The position numbers and the translations under genes are program-made. A DNA stretch of 64,000 nt from Pseudoroseicyclus tamaricis (GTDB lineage: Bacteria > Pseudomonadota > Alphaproteobacteria > Rhodobacterales > Rhodobacteraceae), in assembly GCF_012070395.1 (NCBI RefSeq), contig NZ_JAAFYS010000001.1:598001-662000 (forward strand), read 5' to 3'. The notes under the pieces were generated by a model. That model saw only the letters and a list, made by a program, of their open reading frames with translations, did not search any database and was not told where the DNA came from. Of this stretch, positions 37,572 to 51,008 are shown in pieces (positions within the stretch are counted from its first letter, which is position 1; each line of letters opens with the position of its first letter).

Positions 37572-37746
37572 GCCTCGGGTCGACCCAGGGGGGCGAAGCG
37601 GCCAGGGTGGGGCGACGGGAGGTGCCTATGGATGCGTCGGCATAACGGCGGGATACGCTCATCTTCGGCGGATCGGCGGGCAGCTTCACGGCGCTGAAGG
37701 TGGCCATCCCCCGAGCGAGGAGAGTGCCAGCCTCACCTGACATGAC

Positions 37747-37778
37747 AAAAGGGGCGGGAGTGTCCTCCCGCCCCTTTT
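37747..37778 (-). terminator. clpA terminator (bidirectional stem)
   Basis: AAAAGGGGCGGGAG (37747-37760), loop TGTC, CTCCCGCCCCTTTT (37765-37778): a perfect 14-bp stem with T-runs on both strands, just after the clpA stop. Confidence 0.85.
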
Positions 37779-37803
37779 CGATCTTTCCCGTAAGCCTCGG
37801 GCC

Positions 37804-40134
37804 TTACTCGGCCGTCAGCAGCGGCGGCTTGTTGCCGGAGAGGCGCTTGTTCTCCGGGGCCTCGTAGACGAGGGCGAGCTTGCCGTCCTCGACGGTGACC
37901 TTGACGATGCCGCCCTTCTGCAGCCGGCCAAAGAGCAGCTCTTCCGCCAGCGGCTTCTTGATATGCTCCTGTATGACCCGGCCGAGCGGCCGGGCGCCCA
38001 TCTTCTCGTCGTAGCCCTTCTCGCCGAGCCAGCGGGCCGCCTCGGTCGTCAGCTCGATATGGACGTTGCGGTCCATCAGCTGGGCCTCGAGCTGCAGGAC
38101 GAACTTCTCGACGACCTGCATGATGACGCCCTGCGGCAGCGGCGCGAAGGAGATGACCGCGTCCAGACGGTTGCGGAACTCCGGCGTGAACATCCGCTCG
38201 ATCGCGGCGGTGTCCTCGCCCTCGCGCCGGTCGCGGCCGAAGCCGATGGCCTCCTTGGCCTGATCGGCGGCGCCGGCGTTCGACGTCATGATCAGCACCA
38301 CGTTGCGGAAGTCGACCGAGCGGCCGTTGTGATCCGTCAGCGTGCCGTGGTCCATCACCTGCAAGAGGATGTTGAAGACATCCGGGTGCGCCTTCTCGAT
38401 CTCGTCGAGCAGGAGCACGCAATGCGGGTGCTGGTCGACCCCGTCGGTCAGCAGACCGCCCTGGTCGAAGCCCACGTAGCCCGGCGGGGCACCGATCAGG
38501 CGGGAGACGGCGTGCTTCTCCATGTATTCCGACATGTCGAAGCGCAGCATCTCGACACCCAGCGTGTTGCTGAGCTGCTTGGCCACCTCCGTCTTGCCGA
38601 CGCCGGTGGGGCCGGCGAAGAGGTAGTTGCCGATCGGCTTGTCGGGCTCGCGCAGGCCGGCGCGGGCCAGCTTGATGGCGGAGGACAGCGCCTCGATGGC
38701 ATTGTCCTGCCCGAAGACGACGCGCTTCAGCGAGCCTTCGAGATCCTTCAGCACCTCGGCATCATCCTTGGAGACGTTCTTCGGCGGGATGCGGGCGATC
38801 TTGGCGACGACGGCCTCGATCTCCTTGGTGCCGATGGTCTTGCGGCGCTTGCTCTCGGCCAGCAGGTGCTGGGCCGCGCCGGCCTCGTCGATGACGTCGA
38901 TCGCCTTGTCGGGCAGCTTGCGGTCGTTGATGTAACGGGCCGACAGCTCCACCGCCGTCTTGATGGCGTCGGAGGTGTAGCGGATGGCGTGATGCTCTTC
39001 GAAATAGGGCTTGAGGCCCTGAAGGATCTTCACCGCGTCTTCCACGCTCGGCTCGTTCACGTCGATCTTCTGGAACCGGCGGCTCAGCGCGCGGTCCTTC
39101 TCGAAGTGCTGGCGGAACTCCTTGTAGGTGGTGGAGCCCATGCAGCGCAGCTTGCCGCCCTGAAGCGCGGGCTTCAGCAGGTTGCTCGCGTCCATGGCCC
39201 CGCCGGAGGTGGCGCCGGCGCCGATGACGGTGTGGATCTCGTCGATGAAGAGCACCGCGTCAGGGTGTTCCTCGAGCTCGGTCACCACGGCCTTCAGCCG
39301 CTCCTCGAAGTCGCCGCGGTAGCGGGTGCCGGCGAGGAGGGCGCCCATGTCGAGCGAGAAGATCGTGGCGCCGGACAGAACGTCAGGCACCTCACCGCCC
39401 ACGATCTTGCGGGCGAGGCCTTCCGCGATGGCGGTTTTGCCGACGCCCGGGTCGCCCACGAGCAGCGGGTTGTTCTTGCGCCTGCGGCAGAGCACCTGAA
39501 TGCAACGCTCCACCTCTTGCGCGCGGCCGATGAGGGGATCGACATCCCCCTTGGTGGCCTTGGCATTCAGGTCGACGCAATATTTCGCCAGCGCGCTCTC
39601 CTTTTCATCGCTGGAGGCGGACGAGGCAGTCTCGCGCTCATCCTCCTTGGACGGATCGGCCCCGGTGACAGGGCGGCTTTCGCCGAAGGCCGGATCCTTG
39701 GCGACACCATGGGCGATGAAGTTCACCGCGTCATAGCGCGTCATTTCCTGCTCCTGCAGGAAGTAGGCGGCATTCGACTCACGCTCGGCGAAGATCGCAA
39801 CGAGCACGTTGGCGCCGGTCACTTCGGTGCGGCCGGAGGATTGAACATGGATGGCGGCGCGCTGAATCACGCGCTGGAACGCGGCCGTGGGCACGGCCTC
39901 GGACCCTTCGACATCGGTGACGAGGGTGGAGAGGTCGTCCTCGATGAAATCCTCCAGCGTCTTGCGGAGCTCTTCGAGGTCGACCGAGCAGGCGCGCATC
40001 ACGCGCGCCGCGTCGGGCTCGTCGACGAGGGCCAGGAGCAGATGCTCCAGCGTGGCCAGCTCGTGCCGGCGCGAATTCGCGAGGGCGAGGGCGGCGTGGA
40101 TGGATTGCTCAAGCGTTGTCGAAAAAGACGGCAC
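37804..40134 (-). CDS. clpA: ATP-dependent Clp protease ATP-binding subunit ClpA
   Basis: 776 residues. AAA+ unfoldase that feeds ClpP; the N domain normally binds the adaptor ClpS. Starts with GTG at 40134 ([20 protein letters not shown], the usual ClpA opening) with AGAGGAG upstream. NBD1: [13 protein letters not shown] and [17 protein letters not shown]2: [14 protein letters not shown] and [22 protein letters not shown] and the C-terminal [14 protein letters not shown] are also present. No clpS gene is next to it, unlike in E. coli. Upstream on the minus strand TCTTGAAG resembles a heat-shock -35, unproven. Confidence 0.95.
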   Translation of the reverse strand: MPSFSTTLEQSIHAALALANSRRHELATLEHLLLALVDEPDAARVMRACSVDLEELRKTLEDFIEDDLSTLVTDVEGSEAVPTAAFQRVIQRAAIHVQSSGRTEVTGANVLVAIFAERESNAAYFLQEQEMTRYDAVNFIAHGVAKDPAFGESRPVTGADPSKEDERETASSASSDEKESALAKYCVDLNAKATKGDVDPLIGRAQEVERCIQVLCRRRKNNPLLVGDPGVGKTAIAEGLARKIVGGEVPDVLSGATIFSLDMGALLAGTRYRGDFEERLKAVVTELEEHPDAVLFIDEIHTVIGAGATSGGAMDASNLLKPALQGGKLRCMGSTTYKEFRQHFEKDRALSRRFQKIDVNEPSVEDAVKILQGLKPYFEEHHAIRYTSDAIKTAVELSARYINDRKLPDKAIDVIDEAGAAQHLLAESKRRKTIGTKEIEAVVAKIARIPPKNVSKDDAEVLKDLEGSLKRVVFGQDNAIEALSSAIKLARAGLREPDKPIGNYLFAGPTGVGKTEVAKQLSNTLGVEMLRFDMSEYMEKHAVSRLIGAPPGYVGFDQGGLLTDGVDQHPHCVLLLDEIEKAHPDVFNILLQVMDHGTLTDHNGRSVDFRNVVLIMTSNAGAADQAKEAIGFGRDRREGEDTAAIERMFTPEFRNRLDAVISFAPLPQGVIMQVVEKFVLQLEAQLMDRNVHIELTTEAARWLGEKGYDEKMGARPLGRVIQEHIKKPLAEELLFGRLQKGGIVKVTVEDGKLALVYEAPENKRLSGNKPPLLTAE

Positions 40135-40334
40135 AGGTTGCGTGCTCCTCTGCTCGGGGCCTGGATGGGGGGTAGGGCCCGTCCTGACCGTGGCCTTCAA
40201 GGTTTAAGGATCGGTTGTTTCGGCGACTCTTCAAGAGAAAATTCAGCCTTTGCAGTTCACGATTGGTGAGCGGGTGGGCGAAGGCACAGTTTCTCGGCAA
40301 GGGTCGCCGGGCATGAGGGGGGTGGGGCCGGCGG

Positions 40335-41102
40335 TCAGAACCGATCCTTCCGGCGGCGGATTTCGGCGAAAGCCTCCACGTCGGATGCATCGGGCATTCC
40401 GAGCGAGGCCTTGATCTGCGGCACGCCGGCCCGCAGGAACGGATTGGTCGCGAGCTCTTCCGACAGGGCGGAAGGGACGGTGGCGCGGCCCGCGGCGCGG
40501 GCCTCACGGGTCCGCTGCTCCCGAGAGATAAGGTCTGGATTTTCCGGTTCAATGGTCAGAGCGAAGGCGGCATTGGCGGCCGTATATTCGTGCCCCGAAT
40601 AGACGATTGTCTCCTCCGGCAGCGCGGCCAAGCGCTGCAGCGTCTGCCACATCTGCTCGGGGCTGCCCTCGAAGAGCCGACCGCAGCCGAGCGCCATCAG
40701 GCTGTCGGCGGAGAAGAGCGCGCGCAAGCCCGGCATGTGGAAGGCGATGTGGCCGACGGTGTGGCCCGGCGCGTCCATCACCTCCACCTTTTCCCCGAAG
40801 AGATCGAAGCTCTCCCCCGGGCTGACGGCGCGGTCCAGCGGCGGCAGGCGGTGGGCGTCCTGCGCGGCGCCGGTGACGCGGGCGCCGTAGGCGGCGCGCA
40901 GGTCGTCCACCGCCTCTATATGGTCGCCGTGGTGATGGGTGATGAGGATCTCGTCGAGCCCCCAGCCGCGCTCCTCCAGCGCGGCGCGGATGGGCGCCGT
41001 CTCGGGCGCGTCGACGAGCGCGGTGCGGCCCGACTCCTCATCGTGCAGCAGAAAGAAGTAGTTGTCGCTGCGGGCCGGAAGGGTGGTGATGGTGACGGGC
41101 AT
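40335..41102 (-). CDS. gloB: Hydroxyacylglutathione hydrolase (glyoxalase II)
   Basis: 255 residues. Metallo-beta-lactamase fold with [10 protein letters not shown] (HxHxDH), [29 protein letters not shown] and [15 protein letters not shown], all typical of glyoxalase II. Hydrolyses S-lactoylglutathione to lactate and glutathione. C-terminal glutathione-contact region NPFLRAG is present. Divergent from a methyltransferase gene, 64 bp apart, an arrangement seen in other Rhodobacterales. Confidence 0.94.
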   Translation of the reverse strand: MPVTITTLPARSDNYFFLLHDEESGRTALVDAPETAPIRAALEERGWGLDEILITHHHGDHIEAVDDLRAAYGARVTGAAQDAHRLPPLDRAVSPGESFDLFGEKVEVMDAPGHTVGHIAFHMPGLRALFSADSLMALGCGRLFEGSPEQMWQTLQRLAALPEETIVYSGHEYTAANAAFALTIEPENPDLISREQRTREARAAGRATVPSALSEELATNPFLRAGVPQIKASLGMPDASDVEAFAEIRRRKDRF

Positions 41103-41166
41103 GGTTTTCGGCTCCGGGCTGACATATGGTTCGGCCCCAGACTGGGGGAGAGTGGCAGCGCCTTCA

Positions 41167-41919
41167 ATGCACCTGGATGTGACTGACCTGCGTGACTTCT
41201 ATTACCGCTCGGCCCTCGGCCGGTCGGCGCAGAAGGTCGTGCGGGGGGAGCTGCAGGCGCTCTGGCCGGAGGCGAAGGGCCAATACGTGCTCGGCTTCGG
41301 CTTCGCCGCCCCGCTCCTGCGCCCCTACCTCGCCCAGGCCCGCCGCGTCATCGCGCTGATGCCGGCGCCGCAGGGCGTGATGCCCTGGCCGCCGGGGATG
41401 CCCAACGTCTCCGTCCTCTGCGAGGAGAGCCTCTGGCCGGTGGAGACGGGGGCGGTGGACAAGCTGGTGCTCCTGCACGGGCTGGAGACGTCTGAGCGCC
41501 CGACCGCCCTCCTGGAGGAGGCATGGCGCGTCCTCGGCCCCGGCGGGCGGGCGGTGTTCATCGTGCCGAACCGGGCGGGCCTCTGGTCCCGCTCCGACGC
41601 CACGCCCTTCGGCTACGGGCGGCCCTTCTCCATCGGCCAGCTGGAGGCGATGCTGCGCCAGCATGAATTCGTGCCGGGCAAGTCGCTCTCCACCCTCTAC
41701 CAGCCGCCCTCGGTGCGGCGCAGCTGGCGCAAGGCGGCGAACTTCCTCGAAGGGGCAGGGCGGCACCTGCCCGTTTTCGCCGCCGGCGGGGTGCTGATGG
41801 TGGAGGCCACCAAGCAGACCAGCCAGCCCACGCGCCCCAACCTGCCGGAGGCGGTGCGCCGCCCCCTGCGCGTCCTCGAAGGCATCACCCAGCCGGAGCC
41901 CGCCCGCCGCGGTCATTGA
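41167..41919 (+). CDS. Class I SAM-dependent methyltransferase, divergent from gloB
   Basis: 250 residues. Starts [36 protein letters not shown] sits where the GxGxG SAM motif belongs but is degenerate, and [16 protein letters not shown] and [19 protein letters not shown] match motifs II-III of methyltransferase_11. Substrate unknown. The partial motif I leaves open that it is not catalytically active or uses a divergent SAM site. ATG 41167 chosen; longer in-frame readings invade the gloB promoter. Confidence 0.8.
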   Translation: MHLDVTDLRDFYYRSALGRSAQKVVRGELQALWPEAKGQYVLGFGFAAPLLRPYLAQARRVIALMPAPQGVMPWPPGMPNVSVLCEESLWPVETGAVDKLVLLHGLETSERPTALLEEAWRVLGPGGRAVFIVPNRAGLWSRSDATPFGYGRPFSIGQLEAMLRQHEFVPGKSLSTLYQPPSVRRSWRKAANFLEGAGRHLPVFAAGGVLMVEATKQTSQPTRPNLPEAVRRPLRVLEGITQPEPARRGH

Positions 41920-42176
41920 CCCGCCGGCCCTGCGCCGACGTTGCCCCCCCGGGTGCGCCCCACGTTGACCCGCCGGGTGTGCCCAGTGCCCACTCATCGG
42001 GGCGCTTCATTGAAAATGAAGCCGCGTGACGTGGCGCTAGTCTGTTGCGGCACCGGTTACCACCTGCTAAACGCGCTTTGATTTGTCGGCCGGGCACCAT
42101 TGCCGGGCCTTTCCCGGATGCCCGACTCGCGCCCTTTGGGAGGGGGCGAACGGGCCTGAGCATCGGAAGAGGGGAC

Positions 42177-42737
42177 GTGTCCGAAACTCATTCAATCTCC
42201 ACAGGCATAGCCGCGCGTTATGCCTCAGCCGCCTATGATCTCGCCTCAGAGGCGGGCGGTATCGCCGCGCTCGAAGCCGACGTTGACTCGCTGGAGACGG
42301 CCCTGGCCGAGAGCGACGACTTTTCCAGCCTGATTCATTCACCGATCTACTCCCGCGACCAGCAGGGCCGTGCCATCGCGGCCCTGGCCAGCGCCATGGG
42401 GCTGACGGAGACGATGCGCAACGTGCTCGGCCTGATGGCCGCCAAGCGCCGCCTCTTCGTGCTGCCGCAGCTGCTGGAGGCGCTGCGCGCCCGCATCGCC
42501 GACGAGAAGGGCGAGATCACCGCAGAGGTGACCACCGCCCAGCCGCTGAGCGACCAGCAGGCGGCCCGGCTCGCCGAGACGCTGTCCGAGAAATCCGGCA
42601 AGAGCGTCAAGCTCAAGACATCCGTCGATGAGAGCCTCATTGGTGGGCTCATTGTGAAAATGGGCTCGCAGATGATCGATACCTCGATCGCCTCGAAGCT
42701 CTCCTCCCTGCAGAATTCCATGAAAGAGGCCCGGTAA
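42177..42737 (+). CDS. atpH: ATP synthase F1 subunit delta
   Basis: 186 residues, GTG start at 42177 with AAGAGGGG upstream. [20 protein letters not shown] at the N terminus and the C-terminal [20 protein letters not shown] (the OSCP/delta signature) define it. Links F1 to the peripheral stalk. First gene of atpHAGDC; the F0 genes are elsewhere, as usual in alphaproteobacteria. The 257-bp gap before it holds a CTTCAT/ATGAAG hairpin near 42010 but no clear promoter. Confidence 0.95.
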   Translation: MSETHSISTGIAARYASAAYDLASEAGGIAALEADVDSLETALAESDDFSSLIHSPIYSRDQQGRAIAALASAMGLTETMRNVLGLMAAKRRLFVLPQLLEALRARIADEKGEITAEVTTAQPLSDQQAARLAETLSEKSGKSVKLKTSVDESLIGGLIVKMGSQMIDTSIASKLSSLQNSMKEAR

Positions 42738-44272
42738 TGGCGATCCAAGCTGCGGAGATCTCCGCGATCCTCAAGGACCAGATCAAGAACTTCGGCCAGG
42801 ATGCGGAAGTCGCCGAAGTCGGGCGCGTGCTGAGCGTCGGCGACGGGATCGCCCGCGTCTACGGGCTGGACAACATCCAGGCCGGCGAGATGGTCGAGTT
42901 TCCCGGCGGCATCCGCGGCATGGCGCTGAACCTCGAGGCCGACAACGTCGGCGTCGTGATCTTCGGCTCCGACCAGGCCATCAAGGAAGGCGACACGGTC
43001 AAGCGGACGAACTCCATCGTGGACGTCCCCGCCGGCATGGGCCTTCTCGGCCGCGTGCTCGACGGCCTCGGCAACCCGCTGGACGGCAAGGGCCCGGTCG
43101 AGGGTTCCGAGCGCCGCGTCGCCGACGTGAAGGCGCCGGGCATCATCCCGCGCAAATCCGTGCACGAGCCGATGGCCACGGGCCTCAAGTCCGTCGACGC
43201 CATGATCCCGATCGGCCGGGGCCAGCGCGAGCTGATCATCGGTGACCGTCAGACCGGCAAGACCGCCATCGTGATGGACACGATCCTCAACCAGAAGACG
43301 TACAACGACGCCGCGAACGACGATTCCGAGAAGCTCTACTGCATCTACGTCGCCATCGGTCAGAAGCGCTCCACCGTCGCGCAGCTCGTGAAGCGTCTCG
43401 AGGCCACCGGCGCCATCGACTACTCCATCGTCATCGCCGCCACCGCCTCCGACCCGGCGCCGATGCAGTTCATCGCGCCCTACGCCGCGACGGCCATGGC
43501 CGAGTACTTCCGTGACAACGGCAAGCACGCGCTCATCATCTACGATGACCTCTCCAAGCAGGCCGTCGCCTACCGCCAGATGTCGCTGCTCCTTCGCCGT
43601 CCGCCGGGGCGTGAAGCCTACCCGGGCGACGTGTTCTACCTCCACTCCCGCCTGCTGGAGCGCTCGGCCAAGCTGAACGAAGACCACGGCTCGGGCTCGC
43701 TGACGGCGCTGCCGATCATCGAAACGCAGGGCGGCGACGTCTCCGCCTTCATCCCGACCAACGTGATCTCGATCACCGACGGCCAGATCTTCCTCGAGAC
43801 CGAGCTGTTCTTCCAGGGCATCCGCCCGGCCGTGAACACCGGCCTCTCGGTCTCCCGCGTCGGCTCCTCCGCCCAGACGGCGGCCATGAAGTCCGTCGCC
43901 GGCCCCGTGAAGCTGGAGCTCGCGCAGTACCGCGAGATGGCCGCCTTCGCGCAGTTCGGCTCCGACCTCGACGCCGCCACGCAGCGCCTGCTCAACCGCG
44001 GCGCCCGCCTGACGGAGCTGATGAAGCAGCCGCAGTATTCGCCGCTCACCAACGCCGAGATCGTCTGCGTCATCTACGCCGGCGTGAACGGCTACCTCGA
44101 CAAGGTGCCGGTGCGTGACGTGACGCGCTGGGAAGCCGGCCTGCTGAAGTTCCTCCGGGGCCAGAAGTCCGACCTGCTGGACTACATCACCCGCGAGGAT
44201 CCGAAGATCAAAGGCGAGGCGGAAGAGAAGGTGAAGGCGGCGCTCGACGCGTACGCCAAGGACTTCGCTTGA
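42737..44272 (+). CDS. atpA: ATP synthase F1 subunit alpha
   Basis: 511 residues. Walker [12 protein letters not shown] near residue 170, and [19 protein letters not shown] (the C-terminal alpha signature) at about 375. Non-catalytic nucleotide-binding subunit of F1. The ATG overlaps the last base of atpH. Followed 25 nt later by atpG. Confidence 0.97.
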   Translation: MAIQAAEISAILKDQIKNFGQDAEVAEVGRVLSVGDGIARVYGLDNIQAGEMVEFPGGIRGMALNLEADNVGVVIFGSDQAIKEGDTVKRTNSIVDVPAGMGLLGRVLDGLGNPLDGKGPVEGSERRVADVKAPGIIPRKSVHEPMATGLKSVDAMIPIGRGQRELIIGDRQTGKTAIVMDTILNQKTYNDAANDDSEKLYCIYVAIGQKRSTVAQLVKRLEATGAIDYSIVIAATASDPAPMQFIAPYAATAMAEYFRDNGKHALIIYDDLSKQAVAYRQMSLLLRRPPGREAYPGDVFYLHSRLLERSAKLNEDHGSGSLTALPIIETQGGDVSAFIPTNVISITDGQIFLETELFFQGIRPAVNTGLSVSRVGSSAQTAAMKSVAGPVKLELAQYREMAAFAQFGSDLDAATQRLLNRGARLTELMKQPQYSPLTNAEIVCVIYAGVNGYLDKVPVRDVTRWEAGLLKFLRGQKSDLLDYITREDPKIKGEAEEKVKAALDAYAKDFA

Positions 44273-44297
44273 TCCGGAACCATAAGGAGGACAGGGC

Positions 44298-46686
<2,389 letters not shown>

Positions 46687-46698
46687 GGAGAATAGACC

Positions 46699-47109
46699 AT
46701 GGCCGATAACGTCCAGTTCGACCTCGTCAGCCCGGAGCGGCGGCTGGCCTCTCTCGAGGCCAGTTCCGTCGACATCCCGGGTGCCGACGGCGACATGACG
46801 GCCATGGCCGATCATGCGCCGACGATCACCACGCTGCGCCCGGGTCTGCTGAAGGTCCACCATGCCGGCGGGACGGACGAGTACCTCGTCTCCGGCGGCT
46901 TCGCCGAGATCACGGCGAAGAGCGTCTCCGTCCTCGCCGAGATGGCCGCCCCCCGCGCGGAGGTGGACGGCGACATGCTCGGCCGCCTGCGCGACGAGGC
47001 GAGCGCCCGCGCCGAGCAGGTGAAGGGCCAGGATGTCGAGGAGGCCGCGGCGCACAAGACGCTGGCCGATCTCGACGCTCTGGGCCGCGAGCTCAACGTC
47101 AGCGTCTGA
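46699..47109 (+). CDS. atpC: ATP synthase F1 subunit epsilon
   Basis: 136 residues. N-terminal beta-sandwich ([47 protein letters not shown]) and a C-terminal helical hairpin. Regulates F1 and connects gamma to the c-ring. Followed by a rho-independent terminator. Confidence 0.95.
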   Translation: MADNVQFDLVSPERRLASLEASSVDIPGADGDMTAMADHAPTITTLRPGLLKVHHAGGTDEYLVSGGFAEITAKSVSVLAEMAAPRAEVDGDMLGRLRDEASARAEQVKGQDVEEAAAHKTLADLDALGRELNVSV

Positions 47110-47135
47110 CGCCGCTGAGCCATCGCAGACCTGAC

Positions 47136-47165
47136 GAGGGCCCCCTTTGCGGGGCCCTCTTGCTT
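47136..47165 (+). terminator. Terminator of the atpHAGDC operon
   Basis: GAGGGCCCC (47136-47144), a 6-nt loop, GGGGCCCTC (47151-47159), then TTGCTTTG. Confidence 0.8.
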
Positions 47166-47221
47166 TGCAAACGGGCCCCGCCCGCCTAGGCTCACCTTCG
47201 GGTGCTGGGAAGGACACGCGC

Positions 47222-47575
47222 ATGAGGGTATTCGACGCCGGCCCGGTGGCGGTGGATCAGGGCGACGTGAGCCTCTTCTCCGACTTCACCGACGACGGCC
47301 CGATGTGGGCCGGCACCGGCCCCCGCGAGGTCCGCCGCGCCGTCACCTTCTCCCGCCCCTTTCTCGGCCCGCCCTCCGTCACCGTCTCCATCGCCCTGTG
47401 GGATTTCGCCGCCGGCGCCAACCTGCGCGCCGAGATCCGCGCGGCGGAGGTGACGAAGGCCGGCTTCTCCATCGTCTTCAACACCTGGGGCGACACGAAG
47501 ATCGCCCGCATCCATGCCACGTGGCAGGCCATCGGCCAGGTCGCCGACGGCGAGATGTGGGACGTGGAGAGCTAG
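47222..47575 (+). CDS. H-type lectin domain protein
   Basis: 117 residues, a single H-type lectin domain: RRAVTFSRPFLGPPSVTVSI, ALWDFAAGANLRAEIRAAEV, FSIVFNTWGDTKIARIHATW. Related to discoidin-C and snail agglutinin lectins that bind GalNAc. No signal peptide, so probably cytoplasmic or non-classically released. Found directly behind atpC in several Rhodobacterales, though after the operon terminator; function unknown. Confidence 0.82.
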   Translation: MRVFDAGPVAVDQGDVSLFSDFTDDGPMWAGTGPREVRRAVTFSRPFLGPPSVTVSIALWDFAAGANLRAEIRAAEVTKAGFSIVFNTWGDTKIARIHATWQAIGQVADGEMWDVES

Positions 47576-47608
47576 GGCAGGGGGCCGCCTCACCCTGAGC
47601 GGCACCCC

Positions 47609-47820
47609 CGCCCGGAATCAAGCCGAAGGCGCCGGGCGAGCGCCTGCCCGTCCCCGCGGGCTGGCGCTCTGTCAGGTCTTGGTGCGTCGCTGGGGCCGGG
47701 GAGGGGTGTGGCAGGCATAAAGCGCGCCGGAGGCCAAGTCGGGAGCGCCACCCCACGGGCAGGCTCTCGCCCGGCGCGGCAACCGGAGCTCGGGGTGGTG
47801 GGGCCGACCCCGCCCGACCC
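47609..47820 (+). repeat. Two-hairpin dispersed element, copy D
   Basis: CGGAATCAAGCCGAAGGCGC, GAGCGCCTGCCCGT, GGGCTGGCGCTCTG, GGGGAGGGGTGTGGCAGGC, ATAAAGCGCGCC, GAGCGCCACCCCACGGGC, in the same order as the other copies. Directly repeated by copy E. D and E fill the 501-bp gap between the convergent H-lectin and prs genes. Confidence 0.8.
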
Positions 47821-47835
47821 CGTCTGAGCTGTTCC

Positions 47836-48064
47836 CCCGCCCGGAATCAAGCCGAAGGCGCCGGGCGAGCGCCTGCCCGTCCCGGCGGGCTGGCGCTCTG
47901 TCAGGTCCAGGTGCTTCGCCGGGGCCGGGGAGGGGTGTGGCCAGCATAAAGCGCGCCGGAGGACATGTCGGAGCGCCACCCCACGGGCAGGCGCCCGCCC
48001 GGCGCGGCAGCCGGAGCTAGGGGTGGTGGGGCCGAGGCCCCGTAGGGTGGGTTTTCAACCCACC
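47836..48064 (+). repeat. Two-hairpin dispersed element, copy E
   Basis: Direct repeat of copy D about 227 bp on, over 90% alike by eye, and ending with GTAGGGTGGGTTTTCAACCC (48041-48060). Its end lies 13 bp from the prs stop. Confidence 0.8.
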
Positions 48065-48076
48065 GCCACTCCCGCC

Positions 48077-49096
48077 TCACGCCGCCGAGTACATCCCCTC
48101 GTAGATCGGCGTCAGCGTCTCGTGATCGAAGAGCGACGAGACCGACGTCCCGTTCCAGATGTTCAGGATCGCCTGCGCGAACATCGGCGCCGTCGGCACG
48201 ATGCGGATGTTGGGGCAGGCGGTGACGGCGGCGGTCGGCTGGATGGAATCGGTGATCACCAGCGATTTCATCACCGACTTCTCGATCCGCCCCACGGCCG
48301 GCCCGCTGAGGACACCGTGCGAGATGTAGGCGTGCACCTCCTTGGCGCCGCCCTCCATCAGCACCTCGGCCGCCTTGCAGAGCGTGCCGGCGGTGTCGCA
48401 GATGTCATCGACGATGATGCAGGTCTTGCCCGTCACGTCGCCGATCACCGTCATCTCGGAGACTTCGCCGGCCCGCTCTCGCCGCTTGTCGACGATGGCG
48501 AGCGGCGCGCCGATGCGCTGCGCCAGCTCCCTCGCCCGGGCCACGCCGCCGACGTCGGGGGAGACGACCATCACGTCCTGCAGCTGGCCGCGGAAGTGAT
48601 GGGCGATGTCGAGCGCGAAGATGGGCGCGGCGTAAAGGTTGTCGACCGGGATGTCGAAGAAGCCCTGGATCTGCGCCGCGTGCAGATCCAGCGTCAGCAC
48701 CCGCTCGATCCCCGCCTCGTGGATGAGGTTGGCCACCAGCTTCGCCGAGATCGGCGTGCGCGCCTTGGTGCGCCTGTCCTGCCGGGCGTAGCCGAAATAG
48801 GGGATCACGGCGGTGATGCGGCTGGCCGACGAGCGGCGGAGCGCATCCGCGATGATCAGCAGCTCCATCAGGTTGTCGTTGGCCGGGTTGGACGTCGGCT
48901 GGATGATGAACATGTCCTCGCCGCGGACATTCTCGTAGACCTCGACGAAGATCTCCTGGTCGTTGAACCGCTCCACCCGCGCCTCGACGAGGCCGACGCT
49001 CATGCCTCGGTGCATGGACATGCGGCGGGCGATGGCACGGGCGAGGGGCTGATTCGCGTTCCCCGCGATCAGTTTGGGTTCGAGCATGGCGGGCAT
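48077..49096 (-). CDS. prs: Ribose-phosphate pyrophosphokinase
   Basis: 339 residues. Makes PRPP from ribose-5-phosphate and ATP for nucleotide, His and Trp synthesis. [59 protein letters not shown] and the PRPP loop [11 protein letters not shown] are all typical. Start at 49096 ([20 protein letters not shown]); ATG 49087 is an alternative. Longer in-frame readings cross the divergent promoter region. Confidence 0.95.
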   Translation of the reverse strand: MPAMLEPKLIAGNANQPLARAIARRMSMHRGMSVGLVEARVERFNDQEIFVEVYENVRGEDMFIIQPTSNPANDNLMELLIIADALRRSSASRITAVIPYFGYARQDRRTKARTPISAKLVANLIHEAGIERVLTLDLHAAQIQGFFDIPVDNLYAAPIFALDIAHHFRGQLQDVMVVSPDVGGVARARELAQRIGAPLAIVDKRRERAGEVSEMTVIGDVTGKTCIIVDDICDTAGTLCKAAEVLMEGGAKEVHAYISHGVLSGPAVGRIEKSVMKSLVITDSIQPTAAVTACPNIRIVPTAPMFAQAILNIWNGTSVSSLFDHETLTPIYEGMYSAA

Positions 49097-49151
49097 GAGG
49101 AGGGGACCTTCCGGGCAGCGACAGGGCCTGAAACGAAACAGATTCGTGTCG

Positions 49152-49179
49152 TTGACACCGCCTAGCACAAGCCTAGGGT
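49152..49179 (+). promoter_or_regulatory. Candidate promoter of the DsbA-fold isomerase gene
   Basis: TTGACA (49152-49157), 16-nt spacer, TAGGGT (49174-49179), about 30 nt before the ATG with GGGAGGAG in between. Confidence 0.4.
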
Positions 49180-49210
49180 CCCGCAAACATATGAGTGGGA
49201 GGAGAGCCAC

Positions 49211-49810
49211 ATGGCCCACATCGATTATTACCTGTCCGTCTTGTCGCCCTTCGTCTACCTCGCCGGCACCCGCCCGGCGGAGATCGCGGGCCGCCACGGC
49301 GCCACGATCACCTACAAGCCGCTCGACATCTCCGGCCTCTTCGCCGCCGTCGGCGCGGTCCCGATGAAGGAGCGGCACGTCAACCGCCGCGAGCTGCGCG
49401 GGCAGGAGCTGCGCCGCGAATCCAAGCGCGCCGGCAAGGAGCTGAACCCCGCTCCCGCCCATTGGCCCACCAACGCCGCCCCCGCCTCCTACGCGCTGAT
49501 CGCGGCGCAGGAAGATGGCTCCGGCGACGTCGGCGCCTACCTCGCCGCCATCGGCCGCGCCAGCTGGGCGGAAGAGAAGGACATCGCCGACGAGGGCGTC
49601 ATCCGCGCCGCGCTGGAAGAATCCGGCTTCGACCCCGCCCTCGCCGACAAGGGCCTCCTCGCCGGGGCAGAGGCCTACAGCCGCAACCTCGAAGAGGCCA
49701 TCAATGCCGGCGCCGTGGGCGTGCCCTTCTTCGTGGTGGACGGCAGCGAACGCTTCTGGGGCCAGGACCGCCTCGAGCAGCTGGACGACTTCCTCGCCGG
49801 CAAGCTCTGA
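49211..49810 (+). CDS. 2-hydroxychromene-2-carboxylate isomerase family protein
   Basis: 199 residues, DsbA/kappa-GST-like thioredoxin fold. [20 protein letters not shown] (the conserved Ser activates glutathione in this family), [16 protein letters not shown], and [26 protein letters not shown] at the C terminus. HCCA isomerases act in naphthalene degradation, but most genomic members are glutathione-dependent enzymes of unknown substrate; no other aromatic genes are near, so the assignment stays at family level. Confidence 0.85.
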   Translation: MAHIDYYLSVLSPFVYLAGTRPAEIAGRHGATITYKPLDISGLFAAVGAVPMKERHVNRRELRGQELRRESKRAGKELNPAPAHWPTNAAPASYALIAAQEDGSGDVGAYLAAIGRASWAEEKDIADEGVIRAALEESGFDPALADKGLLAGAEAYSRNLEEAINAGAVGVPFFVVDGSERFWGQDRLEQLDDFLAGKL

Positions 49811-49869
49811 GGACCCGCTCGCCGCTCCCTGTCGGTTACGTCTCGCAGGGTCCGGCCGCGGCGCCCCCC

Positions 49870-49960
49870 TGTCTTTGGTCCAGAAAATCTTCGGGGGGTC
49901 GCCATTGTCGCGCCATTGGTCCGGGCGACAATGGCGACGGGGCAGACAGCCCCCCGGTCC
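49870..49960. terminator. Repeat-plus-hairpin between convergent genes
   Basis: TGTCTTTGGTCCAGAAAATC head, then the perfect 13-bp stem GTCGCCATTGTCG (49898-49910) / CGACAATGGCGAC (49926-49938). Lies between the DsbA-fold isomerase (+) and ltaE (-), so it would serve both. Confidence 0.65.
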
Positions 49961-49973
49961 TGCCCCCCTGGGC

Positions 49974-51008
49974 TCAGGCGAACAGCGCCAGCAGCGCGTC
50001 CACCTCGCCGTCGCTCTTCGACCAGTCGCAGACCAGCCGCGCCGTGACGGGCCGGTCGGGGTTCTCCTCGCCCGCCTCGTCCCAGAGGTGGTAGACGGCG
50101 CCCTGCGCCATCGCCGCCTCGTGCACCCGGGCGGGGGCGCGGAAGAAGACCATGTTCGCCTCCGTCGGCCAGGCCAGCTCGTAGCCCTGCGCCACCAGCC
50201 CCTCGCTCAGCCGCGTCGCGGCGGCGTTGGCGCGGGAAGCCAGCTCCATCCACAGGCCGTCCGTCAGGTAGGCATCCATCTGCGCGGCGAGGTAGCGGTG
50301 CTTGGAGAAGAGGTGCCCCGCCCGCTTGCGCCGGAGCTCGAACTGCCAGGACAGCTCGGGATCGAAGAGCACCACCGCCTCGGCGCCGAGGAGCCCGTTC
50401 TTGGTGCCGCCGAAGCTCAGCGCCGCCACCCGCTCCACCATCTGCGCGGGGGCGAGGTTGGAGGCGGCGAGGGCATTGGCGAGCCGTGCCCCGTCCATGT
50501 GCAGCTTCACCCCGTAGCGGCCGGCGACGGTGCCGATCGCTTCCAGCTCGCTCTGCGAGTAGGTGGTGCCCGATTCCGTCGCCTGCGTCAGCGTCACCGG
50601 CCCGCGCTGGGGCCCGTGTACGCCGCGTGTCTCCTCGGCGAGGATCGCGGCCTCCAGCGAGGCGGCGCCGATCTTGCCGTCCGGCCCCTGCACCGGGATC
50701 AGCTTCGCGCCCCCGGTGTAGAACTCCGGCGCGTTGCATTCATCCACATGCACATGCGCCGCCGGCGCGCAGAAGATGGCCGACCACGGCTCCGCCAGGC
50801 AGGCCAGCGCCAGCGCATTGGCCGCCGTCCCCGTGGCGACGAAGTGCACCGCCGCCTCCGGCGCCCCCAGCACCTCGCGCAGCTTGTCCGCCGCGCCTTG
50901 CGTCAGCGGGTCGGCGCCGTAGGAGCCGACATGCCCCTCGTTGGCGCGCCCCAGCGCCTCGATCACCTTCGGGTGGGCCGGGCCGGCATTGTCGGATGCG
51001 AAGTTCAT
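49974..51008 (-). CDS. ltaE: Low-specificity L-threonine aldolase
   Basis: 344 residues, PLP enzyme of the aspartate-aminotransferase fold (beta-eliminating lyase family). [56 protein letters not shown] and [16 protein letters not shown], whose Lys binds PLP, are typical. Splits threonine/allo-threonine to glycine and acetaldehyde. Its ATG overlaps the stop of the YcgN gene (ATGA), so it is the last gene of ribF-YcgN-ltaE. Confidence 0.9.
   Translation of the reverse strand: MNFASDNAGPAHPKVIEALGRANEGHVGSYGADPLTQGAADKLREVLGAPEAAVHFVATGTAANALALACLAEPWSAIFCAPAAHVHVDECNAPEFYTGGAKLIPVQGPDGKIGAASLEAAILAEETRGVHGPQRGPVTLTQATESGTTYSQSELEAIGTVAGRYGVKLHMDGARLANALAASNLAPAQMVERVAALSFGGTKNGLLGAEAVVLFDPELSWQFELRRKRAGHLFSKHRYLAAQMDAYLTDGLWMELASRANAAATRLSEGLVAQGYELAWPTEANMVFFRAPARVHEAAMAQGAVYHLWDEAGEENPDRPVTARLVCDWSKSDGEVDALLALFA

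Noticed and set aside
37366-37740. 124-codon frame between the stator pair and clpA
   Set aside because: Runs through the 173-bp inverted repeat, no ribosome binding site and no protein-like pattern.
37963-40269. 768-residue plus-strand frame opposite clpA
   Set aside because: Shadow of clpA, which has all AAA+ motifs on the minus strand.
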